Shown here: positions 10,620 through 19,901 of the stretch, piece by piece
How positions within the stretch are numbered: the first letter of the stretch is position 1
How the letters are laid out: the number at the start of each line of letters is the position of its first letter
Source of the DNA: Acidovorax radicis
Lineage (GTDB): Bacteria > Pseudomonadota > Gammaproteobacteria > Burkholderiales > Burkholderiaceae_C
Reading direction: 5' to 3'
Assembly: GCF_020510705.1 (NCBI RefSeq)
Contig: NZ_CP075184.1
Span: 2,604,001-2,668,000 of the forward strand
DNA: 64,000 nucleotides
Made by a program: the position numbers and the translations under genes
Notes under the pieces: model-generated
Told to the model about the DNA's origin: nothing
Databases searched by the model: none
The model's input: the letters and a program-made list of their open reading frames with translations, nothing else

Positions 10620-13600
10620 TCAGTCTGTTCCGTGGTGAACGGTCGCCTCTGATGGGCTGTCGTCAGGTGGGCTGGCAGGCACGGCGGCGCCCGCGCTGTT
10701 GTTCTCGCTGCCATTGCGGTATGCGGCGTAATACAGGGTCGGAATCACCACCAGTGTCAGCACGGTGGAAACAAAGATGCCGAAGATCAGCGAAATGGCC
10801 AGGCCATTGAAGATCGGGTCGTCGAGAATGAAAAATGCGCCGATCATGGCCGCCAGCCCCGTGAGCACAATGGGCTGTGCACGCGTGATGGCCGAGTGGA
10901 TGATGGCTGTCTTGAGGGGCATACCCTCCCGCACCTGCAGGTTGATGAAGTCCACCAGCAGGATGGAGTTGCGCACGATGATGCCTGCCAGGGCAATCAT
11001 TCCGATCATGCTGGTGGCCGTGTACTGCGCGCCCATCAGCGCATGGCCCGGCATCACACCGATGATGGTGAGCGGAATGGGCGCCATGATGATGAGTGGC
11101 GTGAGGTAGGAGCCGAACTGCGCCACCACCAGCAGGTAGATCAGAATCAGGCCCACTGCGTAGGCCGCACCCATGTCGCGGAAGGTCTCAAAGGTGATCT
11201 GCCATTCGCCATCCCACTTGATCGCATAGCCGCGCAGCGCATCTGCAGGCTGGCGCACGAAATACTCTTGCACCGATCCGCCGTCAGGCGCGACGATGCG
11301 GGCGATGGCGCTGCGGGCCTGGAACACGCCGTAGAGAGGACTGTCCACGCGGCCTGCCATGTCGGCCACGACATAGTTCACGGGCAACATGTCTTTGTGG
11401 TGCACCGGCTGTTCGCGCAAGGTGTTACTCACGGTGACCAGCTCGCGGATGGGAACCAGCTGGCCTTGAGAACCCCGTACCGTCAGCCGCAATAGCGCCT
11501 CCAGGTCGCCATGGCTTTCTGCCGGCAACTGCAGGAGCACAGGCGCGGGGTATTTGCTCGCATCGCGCAGCCAGGTGGCGGCTTCGCCACTGAGCCCCGC
11601 ATGCAGCGTGCTCACAATGGCCTGCTGGGGGATTCCCAGCAGCGCGGCCTTGCGCCGGTCCACGGTGAGCAGCTTGCGGGGGGCGTCGGCAATGCTGCTG
11701 TCATCCGCGTCCACAATGCCTTCGGTGGCGGCCAGTGCGGTGCGCACGGCGTGCGCCACTTCACGCCGACCTTCGGCATCGGGCCCATACACCTCGACAA
11801 CGATGGGCGACAGCACCGGCGGGCCGGGAGGCACCTCCACCACCTTGACGTTGGCACCATGGCGCTTGCCGATCTCTTGCAACGCAGGTCGCACCCGCAT
11901 GGCAATGGCGTGGCTTTGGTCCTTGCGGTGGTGTTTGTCGACCAGGTTGACCTGGATGTCACCCACTTCGCCACCTGCGCGCAGGTAGTACTGGCGCACC
12001 AGGCCGTTGAAGTTGATGGGCCCTGACAGGCCTGCATAGGCCTGGTAGTCGGTCACCTCCGGCACGGTGGCGAGGTAGGCACCCAGCTCGTGCAACACGG
12101 CGGCCGTGCGTTCCACGGGTGTGCCCGCAGGCATGTCCACCACCACCTGGAACTCGGACTTGTTGTCGAACGGAAGCATCTTGAGTTGCACCCAGCCCAG
12201 CACTGGCAGGGCTATCGACAAGGCGATGAGGGCGGCCACACCAAGGCCCAGCCAGCGCCTGTTTCGCGTGCCATGGCGCTCATCCAGCAAGGGGCTGAAC
12301 ACGCGCTCAAACACCGGTGCAATTCGTGCGCTGAGGCCGCTGTGTGCCGGGGTGGAATGCCCTTGAGGGTGGGCAGCGTGCTCCTTCATCCACAGGCGGG
12401 CCAGCCAGGGGGTGATGATGAACGCCACGGCCAGCGACAGCAGCATGCCCATGCTGGCGTTGATCGGGATGGGGCTCATGTAAGGGCCCATGAGGCCACT
12501 CACGAATGCCATGGGCAGCAGGGCTGCGATCACGGTGAATGTGGCCAGAATGGTCGGACCTCCCACCTCATCCACGGCGTGCGGGATGAGATCCTTGAGG
12601 CTGCGCCCTGGGTGCAACAACTGGTGTCGGTGGATGTTTTCCACCACCACAATGGCGTCGTCCACGAGGATGCCGATAGAGAAAATCAGGGCAAACAGCG
12701 ACACGCGGTTGAGCGTGAAGCCCCAGGCCCAAGACGCAAACAGCGTCACCGTGAGCGTCAGCACCACGGCCAGGCCTACGATGGCGGCCTCGCGGCGGCC
12801 CAGGGCCAGGAACACCAATGCAACGACCGACGCCGTGGCGAACAGCAGCTTCTGGATGAGCTTTTGCGCCTTGTCGTTGGCGGTGGCTCCGTAGTTGCGT
12901 GTTTCCGTCACTTCCACGCCTTCGGGAATCACGGTGTTGTGCAACTGTGCGACCCTTTGCATCACGGCATTGGCGACGTCGATGGCGTTCTCGCCCGCTT
13001 TCTTGGTCACCGTGAGGGTCACGGCGGGGTATTCGTCCACGGTGCTCTGCGAGGCTGCCGTACCGTTGTCGGCCGCTCGCCGTGGAACCCCGTGCCAGAC
13101 GTAGCGGCTTGCTGGCAAAGCGCCGTCCTGCACGTCCGCCACATCCTTGAGGAACACCGGCTTGCCCGATCGCACGCCCACCATGATGTCGGCCACCTCA
13201 TCGGCGCGGGTCAGGAACGGGCCGCTGTCGAGTTGGATGGACCGGTCGCCGCCCAGTAGTTCGCCCACGGGCAATCCCATGTTTGCCGACTGCAAGGCGC
13301 TGCGCAGGTCGTCTAACGTGGTGCCCGTGGCGGCCATGCCGTTTGTGTCGATGCGCACAAGCACAGCGCGGCCCGGGCCGCCGAGTGTTTGCACCTCGCG
13401 GGTGCCGGGCACGCGCTTGATCTCAGCCTCCAGGCTGTGGGCCACGCGCTCCAGCGCAAAGGCGCCCGAGGTGTTGTCGCGGCTGTGCAAGGTGAGTGTC
13501 ACCACGGGCACATCGTCGATGCCCTTGGGTTTGATGATCGGATCCATGGCCCCCAGGCCCTTGGGCAGCCAATCGGCATTGCTGCGCAAGGTGTCGTGCA

Positions 13601-13958
13601 GGCGCACCAGCGCTTCCGTGCGTGGCACACCGACCTTGAACTGCACCGTCATCACCGCCATGCCCGGCCGCGACACCGAGGTCACGTGCTCCGTGCCTTG
13701 CATCTGCGACAGCACCTGTTCGGCTGGTGTGGCAATCATCTGTTCGACATCTGCCACGGATGCACCCGGGAACGGCACGATGACATTGGCCATCGTGACG
13801 TCGATCTGCGGCTCTTCCTCGCGCGGCGTGACCAGTACGGCAAACACGCCGAGCAAAAACGCCACCACAGCCAGCAAAGGCGTGATTTGTGCGCCCTGGA
13901 ACAGGGCGGCGATGCGGCCGGAAATGCCAAGCGGAGAAGAAATTTGGGGGGTCTTCAT
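10620..13958 (-). CDS. RND efflux transporter permease
   Basis: A 1112-residue RND inner-membrane pump. TM1 is followed by the subclass signature PREEEPQIDVTMANVIVPFP and a first periplasmic loop. TM4 carries the proton-relay acids in GILVDDAIVVVENIHRH. A second large loop and a final TM block are present. The start is the ATG at 13956-13958, one base after the stop of the membrane-fusion gene; a longer upstream extension would overlap that gene. It belongs to a tripartite pump with the adjacent adaptor and the TolC-like gene. The substrate cannot be read from sequence. The sulfur context suggests a sulfur species, thiol conjugate or metal-thiolate, which is inference. Confidence 0.93.
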   Translation of the reverse strand: MKTPQISSPLGISGRIAALFQGAQITPLLAVVAFLLGVFAVLVTPREEEPQIDVTMANVIVPFPGASVADVEQMIATPAEQVLSQMQGTEHVTSVSRPGMAVMTVQFKVGVPRTEALVRLHDTLRSNADWLPKGLGAMDPIIKPKGIDDVPVVTLTLHSRDNTSGAFALERVAHSLEAEIKRVPGTREVQTLGGPGRAVLVRIDTNGMAATGTTLDDLRSALQSANMGLPVGELLGGDRSIQLDSGPFLTRADEVADIMVGVRSGKPVFLKDVADVQDGALPASRYVWHGVPRRAADNGTAASQSTVDEYPAVTLTVTKKAGENAIDVANAVMQRVAQLHNTVIPEGVEVTETRNYGATANDKAQKLIQKLLFATASVVALVFLALGRREAAIVGLAVVLTLTVTLFASWAWGFTLNRVSLFALIFSIGILVDDAIVVVENIHRHQLLHPGRSLKDLIPHAVDEVGGPTILATFTVIAALLPMAFVSGLMGPYMSPIPINASMGMLLSLAVAFIITPWLARLWMKEHAAHPQGHSTPAHSGLSARIAPVFERVFSPLLDERHGTRNRRWLGLGVAALIALSIALPVLGWVQLKMLPFDNKSEFQVVVDMPAGTPVERTAAVLHELGAYLATVPEVTDYQAYAGLSGPINFNGLVRQYYLRAGGEVGDIQVNLVDKHHRKDQSHAIAMRVRPALQEIGKRHGANVKVVEVPPGPPVLSPIVVEVYGPDAEGRREVAHAVRTALAATEGIVDADDSSIADAPRKLLTVDRRKAALLGIPQQAIVSTLHAGLSGEAATWLRDASKYPAPVLLQLPAESHGDLEALLRLTVRGSQGQLVPIRELVTVSNTLREQPVHHKDMLPVNYVVADMAGRVDSPLYGVFQARSAIARIVAPDGGSVQEYFVRQPADALRGYAIKWDGEWQITFETFRDMGAAYAVGLILIYLLVVAQFGSYLTPLIIMAPIPLTIIGVMPGHALMGAQYTATSMIGMIALAGIIVRNSILLVDFINLQVREGMPLKTAIIHSAITRAQPIVLTGLAAMIGAFFILDDPIFNGLAISLIFGIFVSTVLTLVVIPTLYYAAYRNGSENNSAGAAVPASPPDDSPSEATVHHGTD

Positions 13959-13959
13959 G

Positions 13960-15030
13960 TCAGCGCACCTTGGCGGCAGCTTGTGGCTGAAGTGCAATGC
14001 GGTCGCCAGCACGCACCCCGCTCAACACCTCCACCATGTCGCCTGCGGGCCGCCCCAGGCGCACCTGGCGCAGCAGCGGCCGGTTTTGGCCGTCCAATAC
14101 ATAGACGCCCGTCATTTCCGCACGCCGCACCACCACGCCAGCGGGCACCAGCAACGGGCCAAAGGCAGCGTCCGCGGAGGCCGCAGCGCCCTTGCCCGCG
14201 TTCAACCACAGACGGGCAAACATGCCGGGGGCGGCGCCCACCACGCTGGGCGGGAGCTCCACACGCACCTGCACGGTATGGCTTTGCGCATCGACAGTAG
14301 GCAGCACTTGCACCTTGGATGCTGGGACCGCGACGCGCGGTGCGGAGATGCCTGGAATGTCGACCTGCAGGTCACCACCGCCCGTATCGCGCAGCGCGGC
14401 GGCCTGCTGTTGTCCCACATAGGCGGTAACACGCATCAGCGACGGGTCGTACACGGTCAGCAAAGGTTTGCCGGGCATGGCCATGTCACCCAAGGTGGCA
14501 GGCACATGGCCCACCACGCCCGCAAACGGCGCCTTGATGACGTAGAAGCCGGACTGTGTGGCGGCAGCGCCAGCCTGGGCCTGCAGGGCCTGCGCCTGCG
14601 ACTGACTGGCGCGCCACTGTGCCTCGGCCCGGTCCAGCGCTGCCTGGCTGATGTATTGCTTTTGGAACAGCTGTTTTTGGCGCTCGTATTCCTTGGTGGC
14701 CACTTGCTGGGCGGCGCGTGCCGCGTCTACCTGGGCGGCGCTGGCGGCGGCGTTCTGTTGCGCCGCGCGCGCATCGATGCGTGCCAGCTCCTGACCCGCG
14801 ACCACGCGGTCGCCTGCCTTGGCAAGGAGGCTGATCACCGCGCCCTGCACCTGGGCAGAGAGGGTGGCATCCCGTACGGCCTCGACCTGAGCGTCCACAC
14901 TGCTGGCCAATTGGGTGGCCGCCGGCTTCACGGTAAAGCTGGCAATCTGCTGCACAGCGCCGTCGCTGGCAGCCCATGCGCCCGACACGGCCAGGGAAAG
15001 CGCAGCGGTCAACAGGGGCAGGGACTTCAT
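13960..15030 (-). CDS. RND periplasmic adaptor (membrane fusion protein)
   Basis: A 356-residue HlyD/AcrA-type adaptor with a signal peptide (cleavage after AWA, about residue 20) but no lipobox Cys. The biotinyl-lipoyl half motif (VEAVRDATLSAQVQG) is followed by a helical hairpin rich in Ala/Gln, the second lipoyl half (IKAPFAGVVG) and beta-barrel/membrane-proximal domains. It is the first gene of the ten-gene minus-strand operon. It faces the arsR-type gene across a 97-base AT-rich region that contains a dyad operator. Confidence 0.92.
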   Translation of the reverse strand: MKSLPLLTAALSLAVSGAWAASDGAVQQIASFTVKPAATQLASSVDAQVEAVRDATLSAQVQGAVISLLAKAGDRVVAGQELARIDARAAQQNAAASAAQVDAARAAQQVATKEYERQKQLFQKQYISQAALDRAEAQWRASQSQAQALQAQAGAAATQSGFYVIKAPFAGVVGHVPATLGDMAMPGKPLLTVYDPSLMRVTAYVGQQQAAALRDTGGGDLQVDIPGISAPRVAVPASKVQVLPTVDAQSHTVQVRVELPPSVVGAAPGMFARLWLNAGKGAAASADAAFGPLLVPAGVVVRRAEMTGVYVLDGQNRPLLRQVRLGRPAGDMVEVLSGVRAGDRIALQPQAAAKVR

Positions 15031-15127
15031 GGGAGGCTCCGTAGAATTTTTGTGCGATTGATTATTTAACTAATCAGCTAATTAGTCAATAATGTATCAT
15101 GTACTTCCGATGCACGGAGATCCCGCG
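15031..15127. promoter_or_regulatory. divergent promoter with AT-rich dyad operator
   Basis: The region between the efflux adaptor and the ArsR-type gene is strikingly AT-rich. It holds a dyad: ACTAAT at 15069-15074 and ATTAGT at 15081-15086. A looser outer symmetry extends from ATTATT (15061-15066) to AATAAT (15088-15093). ArsR/SmtB repressors commonly bind such AT-rich inverted repeats, so this is probably the autoregulatory operator for both transcripts. The dyad is seen directly; binding is inferred. Confidence 0.65.
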
Positions 15128-15466
15128 ATGAGAGAGATGCCCCCAGAAGCCCTTGAGCAAGTTGCTGCTTATTTTCAGGTTCTAGCCGAACCCACGCGGT
15201 TGCGTATCCTCAATCTGCTGCGTGGCGGAGAGAAAAATGTGGGAGACCTTGCTCAGCAATGTGGCTACACGGCGGCCAACATTTCCCGGCATCTGTCGTT
15301 GATGACCAAACATGGTCTCGTGGCACGGGAAGGGCGTGGGACCAGCGTGTTTTACCGGCTGACCGATGAGTCGGTGGATGCGTTGTGTGATCTGGTCTGC
15401 GGCAATATCGCCCGCCGACTGGAGCGGGATTCTGCGGCCAGTGCTGCGTTTCAGATAGCGCGCTAG
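15128..15466 (+). CDS. ArsR/SmtB-family transcriptional regulator
   Basis: A 112-residue winged-helix repressor (LAEPTRLRILNLL, recognition helix TAANISRHLSLM). The ATG at 15128 begins just before the domain. An ATG at 15092 would add 12 residues and overlap the operator. Three cysteines are present (about 45, 87 and 91): one in QQCGYTAAN beside the recognition helix and two in LCDLVC near the C-terminal helix. Redox-type ArsR sensors such as BigR/SqrR use two Cys, one per region, to sense persulfide. The Cys pattern and the divergent sulfur/efflux operon support persulfide sensing, but the spacing is not identical to BigR, so metal sensing remains possible. Confidence 0.88.
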   Translation: MREMPPEALEQVAAYFQVLAEPTRLRILNLLRGGEKNVGDLAQQCGYTAANISRHLSLMTKHGLVAREGRGTSVFYRLTDESVDALCDLVCGNIARRLERDSAASAAFQIAR

Positions 15467-15811
15467 TCTGTGTTGGTGTGGATTGCAGAGTCCACGCGCT
15501 GAGCGCAAGCGCGGCGCGCTGAATCTGAATGGATGGGGCCAGCAGAAGATAGTCGGATGCTCGCTGCACGACACACACACAGTTCGTCGGAAATGATGGC
15601 GCCCCGAATGGGCCAGGTGCTGTAGCTGGCGCAATCCGATCCATCACAACTGCACGGTGGAAATGGTGGTTTTCGTTTGCCGACATCAATTTATAATTTG
15701 ACATAATATACATCGTATCTAGTTGTATAGAAGCCAAAACGATCCGGCCTCCACACGCATCTCAGGCGCTGTCGACTCTGTCCACCACGCAAGCCGCTAC
15801 CATCCACGCCC
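15467..15811 (+). promoter_or_regulatory. intergenic region with possible promoter for SDR gene
   Basis: A 345-base region with no gene. It turns AT-rich around 15685-15730, where TTGACA (15698-15703) and the short dyad ATACATCGTAT (15708-15718) lie upstream of the SDR gene. A matching -10 at ideal spacing is not clear. The dyad followed by TTGTAT resembles GntR-type operators, which is a weak suggestion only. Confidence 0.35.
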
Positions 15812-16609
15812 ATGACCCTTCCCACCCAAGCACTCTCCACATCACCCATCCACTTCGGCCATCAGGGCCGTGTCTGCATCGTCACTGGCGGCGCACAAGG
15901 CATTGGCGAGGCCTGTGTCCGCCGTTTCGCGGCTGAAGGTGCCAAACTGGTGATCGTCGATGTGGACGATCTGCGCGGCCAGGCGCTGGCGCAGGAACTG
16001 GGCGCGCTGTATGTGCGCTGCGATGTGGGCGATAAATCGCAGGTGGATGCACTGGTGGCCCAGACCCTGGCGACCTACGGGCGCATCGACGTGCTGGTGA
16101 ACAACGCGGGCATCTTTCGCGCTGCAGACTTTCTGGATGTGACCGAGGCCGACTTTGACGCCGTGCTGCGGGTCAACCTCAAGGGCTCGTTCCTGGTGGG
16201 TCAGGCGGTGGCGCGGGCCATGGTAGCTTCGGGCGGCGGCTCCATCGTCAACATGAGCTCGGTCAACGGCGTGCTGACCATTCCCAATATCTCCAGCTAC
16301 AACGTGAGCAAAGGCGGCGTGAACCAGCTCACGCGCGTCATGGCCCTGGCGCTGGCCGACAAGAACATCCGTGTCAATGCTGTGGCCCCCGGCACCATCG
16401 CCACCGAGCTGGCCGCCAAGGCCGTGCTGACCAGCGACGAGGCCAAGAACAAGATCATGAGCCGCACGCCTATGAAGCGGCTGGGCGAGCCGTCGGAGAT
16501 TGCCGACGTGGTGGCCTGGCTGGCCAGCGACGCTGCCAGCTATGTGACCGGCGAGATCGTGACCGTGGATGGCGGGCGCATGACGTTGAACTACACGGTC
16601 CCCGTCTGA
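15812..16609 (+). CDS. SDR-family oxidoreductase
   Basis: A classical short-chain dehydrogenase/reductase of 265 residues. The NAD(P)-binding TGGAQGIG is at about 25-32, with an acidic residue after beta-2 (VDVDD) favouring NAD(H). The NNAG motif, the Ser of the active site (NMSSVNG) and the YNVSK catalytic Tyr-Lys are all present. The C-terminal GEIVTVDGG is typical. The substrate cannot be told. It stands alone, convergent with the MATE gene, and a dispersed palindromic repeat separates them. Confidence 0.9.
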   Translation: MTLPTQALSTSPIHFGHQGRVCIVTGGAQGIGEACVRRFAAEGAKLVIVDVDDLRGQALAQELGALYVRCDVGDKSQVDALVAQTLATYGRIDVLVNNAGIFRAADFLDVTEADFDAVLRVNLKGSFLVGQAVARAMVASGGGSIVNMSSVNGVLTIPNISSYNVSKGGVNQLTRVMALALADKNIRVNAVAPGTIATELAAKAVLTSDEAKNKIMSRTPMKRLGEPSEIADVVAWLASDAASYVTGEIVTVDGGRMTLNYTVPV

Positions 16610-16629
16610 TTCAGTCTGCCGAATACTAC

Positions 16630-16695
16630 TGAATTGATAGCTGCTAGCGCTTGCTGCATAAGCGCTAGCTGCCATTTCAGCCAAATTTTTATGCC
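16630..16695. repeat. dispersed palindromic repeat, copy 1
   Basis: The core is a perfect 10-base inverted repeat GCTAGCGCTT (16643-16652) and AAGCGCTAGC (16660-16669) with a 7-base loop, flanked by TTGATAGCT and GCCATTT. It lies between convergent genes and its right flank reaches the stop codon of the MATE gene. It could act as a bidirectional transcript end. Confidence 0.85.
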
Positions 16696-18095
16696 TGCGG
16701 CATGCGCCGCAGCAAGCCCGCCATGCTGCGCGGCCAGCCGACAGGGCCGAACCAGGCACCGCCTGCAATCGCCCAGGCGTTGACCGCGCCGTAGAGCACC
16801 AGGGCCACGCCCTGTGCGGCAAACACCGCTGCCAACCCACCGCTCCAGCGCAGCGCCAGCCAACCACCGGTCACCGCAATGGCAAGCCGCACGATGTTGC
16901 CGATCACCGGCCACAGCAGGCGCCCTGCCCCTTGCGAGGCAAAGTACAGCACCAGGCCCAGGCCGAAAAAGCCATACACCGGCCCGGCGGTGCGCAGATA
17001 CAGCGCACCCGCCTCCAGCATGGCGGGGTCGCTATTGAACAGCGACAGCCACGTGTTGGGATACGCCGCCGCCCACAGGCCAATGGCCTCCGCCATCACA
17101 AACGCCATGGCCGCACCGATCCACGTGGCGCGCAAGGCACGTTCATGCTGGCCCGCGCCCATGCAGGTGCCCACCATGGCCACCAGTGGCGCGCCCAGGC
17201 CAAACACCAGCGGCACCAGCAGATATTCCAGCCGCGACGCCGTGCCGTAGCCCGCAATGGCGGCCGTGCCAAAGCCGCCGACCAGCGCGGTGGTGACACC
17301 AATCGCCAAGTTGGTGGCCACGGTAGACACCGTACCCACCAGCCCCACCCGCAAAATGTCCTTGAACAACACCCAGCGAAACCGGATGTGCGCCAACGAT
17401 GGCCGCAGCAGGCTGCGTGGCGACCACAAATACGCCGCCAGCACCACGCTGCCGATCAGGTAGTACGCCATCAACGCAATGGCTCCCCCGGCAATGCCCA
17501 GGCCGGGCATGGGGCCCCAACCAAAGATGAACAACGGCGACAACGGCACCAGCACAAAAGCACCCAGCACTGTCACATAGGCTGGCACGGCCATGTTGCC
17601 CGTGCCCCGAATCACGGCCGATAGCGTGTTGAACAGCCACACCAGAAACGCGCCCGCAAACACCCAGTTGGAATAGACCAGTGCCGCCTCCAGCGCACAG
17701 CCCGTGCCGCCCATGCGGGTGTAAAGCCAGCGCCCTCCTCCCACCACGCCCACGGTGAAGACCAGCGAAAACACCGCGGCAATAGCGAGCGCATGCAGCA
17801 CCAGCGCATCGGCATCGTCCCGCCGCCGCGCGCCCAAGGCACGCGCAATGGCCGACGCAATGCCGCCGCCCATGGCCCCCGCAGAGGTCATCTGCATCAG
17901 CATGACCACCGGGAACACCAGCGCCATGCCCGCCAACGCATCGGTGCCCAGTTGGCCGACAAAGTAGGTCTCGATGAGCCCGACGCCCGCCTGCGCCAGC
18001 ATCACCAGCACATTGGGCGCGGCCAGCCGCAGCAAGGTGGGCGCAATCGGCGCCTCCAGCAGCATGCGGGTGCGCGGGTTCAGGGCCTCGGTCAC
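16689..18095 (-). CDS. MATE-family multidrug efflux transporter
   Basis: A 468-residue membrane protein with about twelve hydrophobic helices in two homologous halves (ETYFVGQLGTDALAGMALVFP in the first, AIAGYGTASRLEYLLVP in the second). This is the MATE pattern of Na+- or H+-coupled drug/metabolite export. The preferred start is the GTG at 18093-18095, one base after the stop of the maoC-like gene; an ATG at 18066-18068 is the alternative. It is the last gene of the marR-MFS-maoC-MATE operon. Its stop codon is reached by a dispersed repeat. Confidence 0.88.
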   Translation of the reverse strand: MTEALNPRTRMLLEAPIAPTLLRLAAPNVLVMLAQAGVGLIETYFVGQLGTDALAGMALVFPVVMLMQMTSAGAMGGGIASAIARALGARRRDDADALVLHALAIAAVFSLVFTVGVVGGGRWLYTRMGGTGCALEAALVYSNWVFAGAFLVWLFNTLSAVIRGTGNMAVPAYVTVLGAFVLVPLSPLFIFGWGPMPGLGIAGGAIALMAYYLIGSVVLAAYLWSPRSLLRPSLAHIRFRWVLFKDILRVGLVGTVSTVATNLAIGVTTALVGGFGTAAIAGYGTASRLEYLLVPLVFGLGAPLVAMVGTCMGAGQHERALRATWIGAAMAFVMAEAIGLWAAAYPNTWLSLFNSDPAMLEAGALYLRTAGPVYGFFGLGLVLYFASQGAGRLLWPVIGNIVRLAIAVTGGWLALRWSGGLAAVFAAQGVALVLYGAVNAWAIAGGAWFGPVGWPRSMAGLLRRMPQA

Positions 18096-18096
18096 A

Positions 18097-18615
18097 TCAG
18101 GCCCCTGCCCCACCGGCTGCCGGCCTGCGTGGCACAACGATGCGCACGGTAGATACCTGCAGCACATCGCCATGCTGGTTGCGCGTTTCGCTGCGCACGG
18201 TGACCATGCCACGGTCGGGCTTGGACTTGGAGGGCTGGATCTGCACCACCTCGCTCACCACATGCAGCACATCGGTGGCGCGCGTGGGCCGGGGCCAGCT
18301 CAGCTCGCCCCCTGCGCCGATGATGCCGCCCGCAATCGGCAGGCCGCTGGTCACTTGCAGGCGCATGGTCACGGCCGCCGTGTGCCAGCCGCTGGCGGCC
18401 AGGCCGCCAAACAGGGTGGCGCGGGCTGCGGTGTCGTCCAGGTGGAAGGGCTGTGGGTCGAACTGCGCGGCAAAGGTGGTGATCTGCGCTTCGTCCATGG
18501 CGTGTTCGCCACTGGTGAACTGGTCGCCCACAGACAGGTCATCCAGATAGATCGGTGATTTGCCTGCCATGGAGGCGCTGCTGGCGTGGGTGTCCGTCAT
18601 GTCATTCGCTTTCAT
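18097..18615 (-). CDS. MaoC-family dehydratase
   Basis: A 172-residue hot-dog protein. The R-specific hydratase signature is visible as AAQFDPQPFHLDDTAAR, with catalytic Asp and His, followed by FGGLAASGWHTAA. Such enzymes hydrate 2-enoyl-CoA or similar thioesters. Length is normal. It lies 26 bases after the MFS gene and one base before the MATE gene. Its substrate is unknown, and its coupling to two exporters is unusual but gives no clear pathway. Confidence 0.88.
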   Translation of the reverse strand: MKANDMTDTHASSASMAGKSPIYLDDLSVGDQFTSGEHAMDEAQITTFAAQFDPQPFHLDDTAARATLFGGLAASGWHTAAVTMRLQVTSGLPIAGGIIGAGGELSWPRPTRATDVLHVVSEVVQIQPSKSKPDRGMVTVRSETRNQHGDVLQVSTVRIVVPRRPAAGGAGA

Positions 18616-18641
18616 TCAAGGGGATGGATGGCGCTGCGGGC

Positions 18642-19901
18642 TCAGGCGGCGGAGGCTGCGGGTCGCACCAACCGCGCCTCGCGGATGGGCAGGTGGACCA
18701 GCGCTGCGCCAACGGCCAGCACGATGTCGATGTACCAGACCCAGTCATAGCTGCCCGTGGCCTGGAACACGCTGCCGCCCAGATACGCGCCGAAGAAGCC
18801 GCCGATCTGGTGCGCCAGCATCACGATGCCAAACAACATCGCCATGTTGGCCGTGCCGAACATCTTGGCCACCAGCCCCACCGTGGGCGGCACCGTGGAG
18901 AGAAAAGTCACCCCCATCACCGCCGCAAAAATCAGCACCACGGCAGGTGTCTTGGGCGCAAACAAAAAGATCAGCACCGCCAGGCCGCGTGTGGCGTACA
19001 GCAGCGACAGCAGCGACTTCATGCGCCAGCGGCCGACCGCCCAGCCCATGCCCAGGCTGCCGACGATGTTGAACAAACCGATCATGGCCAGTGACCAGCC
19101 CCCTACTTCGGGCGCCAACCCGCAGGCCGCGATCACGCCGGGCAGGTGCGTGGCCAAAAACGCGACGTGAAAGCCGCACACTAAAAAGCCCGCCGCCAGA
19201 TACCGGTAGCTGGGCGTGGCCAGCGCCTGTGCAATGGCCTCGCGCGCGGTCAGCGCCTTCTGGCCGGATGCGGCGGCGGCCTGCGCGGCCAATGCGTTCG
19301 AATTGCCCCGAAGCACCCACACCGCAGGCAGCGCCAGCAGCACCAGCACACCCAGCCACTGCATCGCGCTGGCCCAGCCCACGGCTGCTGTGAGGCTGAT
19401 GGCAATGGGTGCCATCACAAATTGGCCGAACGAGCCGCCCGCGTTCACGAGGCCACTGGCCAGGCCGCGCTTTTGCAGAGGCACCAGCCGCGCAGTGGCC
19501 GCCATCAGCACAGACGGCCCGGCCATGCCTGCGCCGCCTGCGGCCAACACGCCAATCGCAAAAATCAGCCCTGCCGTGGTCGTCATGTACGGCGTGATGA
19601 AGGTGCCCAGTGCCACCAGCGCCACACCCAGCAGGATCACACGCCCCGTGCCGATGCGGTCGGCCACCGCCCCGGCAAACGGCTGGGTCAGGCCCCACCA
19701 GAGCTGGCCAAACGCAAAGGCCAGACTGATGCTGCCAATGCCCAGACCGGTGGAGGTGTTGAGCGGCGACAAGAACAGGCCCATGGTCTGGCGCGTGCCC
19801 ATGGTCAGCGCAAAAGCGCCTGCGGCGGCCAGCAGTACGAGCCACAGCGCCAGCGGTGCCGTGGACGTGGTTTTGGCTTGAGGGGCGTTGTTATTCGTCA
19901 T
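18642..19901 (-). CDS. MFS transporter
   Basis: A 419-residue major facilitator with twelve predicted helices. The loop 2-3 signature is GAVADRIGTGRVILLG, and FAFGQLWWGLTQPFAG precedes it. The start is the ATG at 19899-19901, preceded by AGGAGGCTGGGC and overlapping the end of the marR gene by 11 bases; a longer frame is rejected because it runs into marR. It resembles the OxlT/MCT-like group of organic-anion carriers. The MarR regulator upstream probably controls it together with maoC and the MATE gene. Confidence 0.9.
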   Translation of the reverse strand: MTNNNAPQAKTTSTAPLALWLVLLAAAGAFALTMGTRQTMGLFLSPLNTSTGLGIGSISLAFAFGQLWWGLTQPFAGAVADRIGTGRVILLGVALVALGTFITPYMTTTAGLIFAIGVLAAGGAGMAGPSVLMAATARLVPLQKRGLASGLVNAGGSFGQFVMAPIAISLTAAVGWASAMQWLGVLVLLALPAVWVLRGNSNALAAQAAAASGQKALTAREAIAQALATPSYRYLAAGFLVCGFHVAFLATHLPGVIAACGLAPEVGGWSLAMIGLFNIVGSLGMGWAVGRWRMKSLLSLLYATRGLAVLIFLFAPKTPAVVLIFAAVMGVTFLSTVPPTVGLVAKMFGTANMAMLFGIVMLAHQIGGFFGAYLGGSVFQATGSYDWVWYIDIVLAVGAALVHLPIREARLVRPAASAA

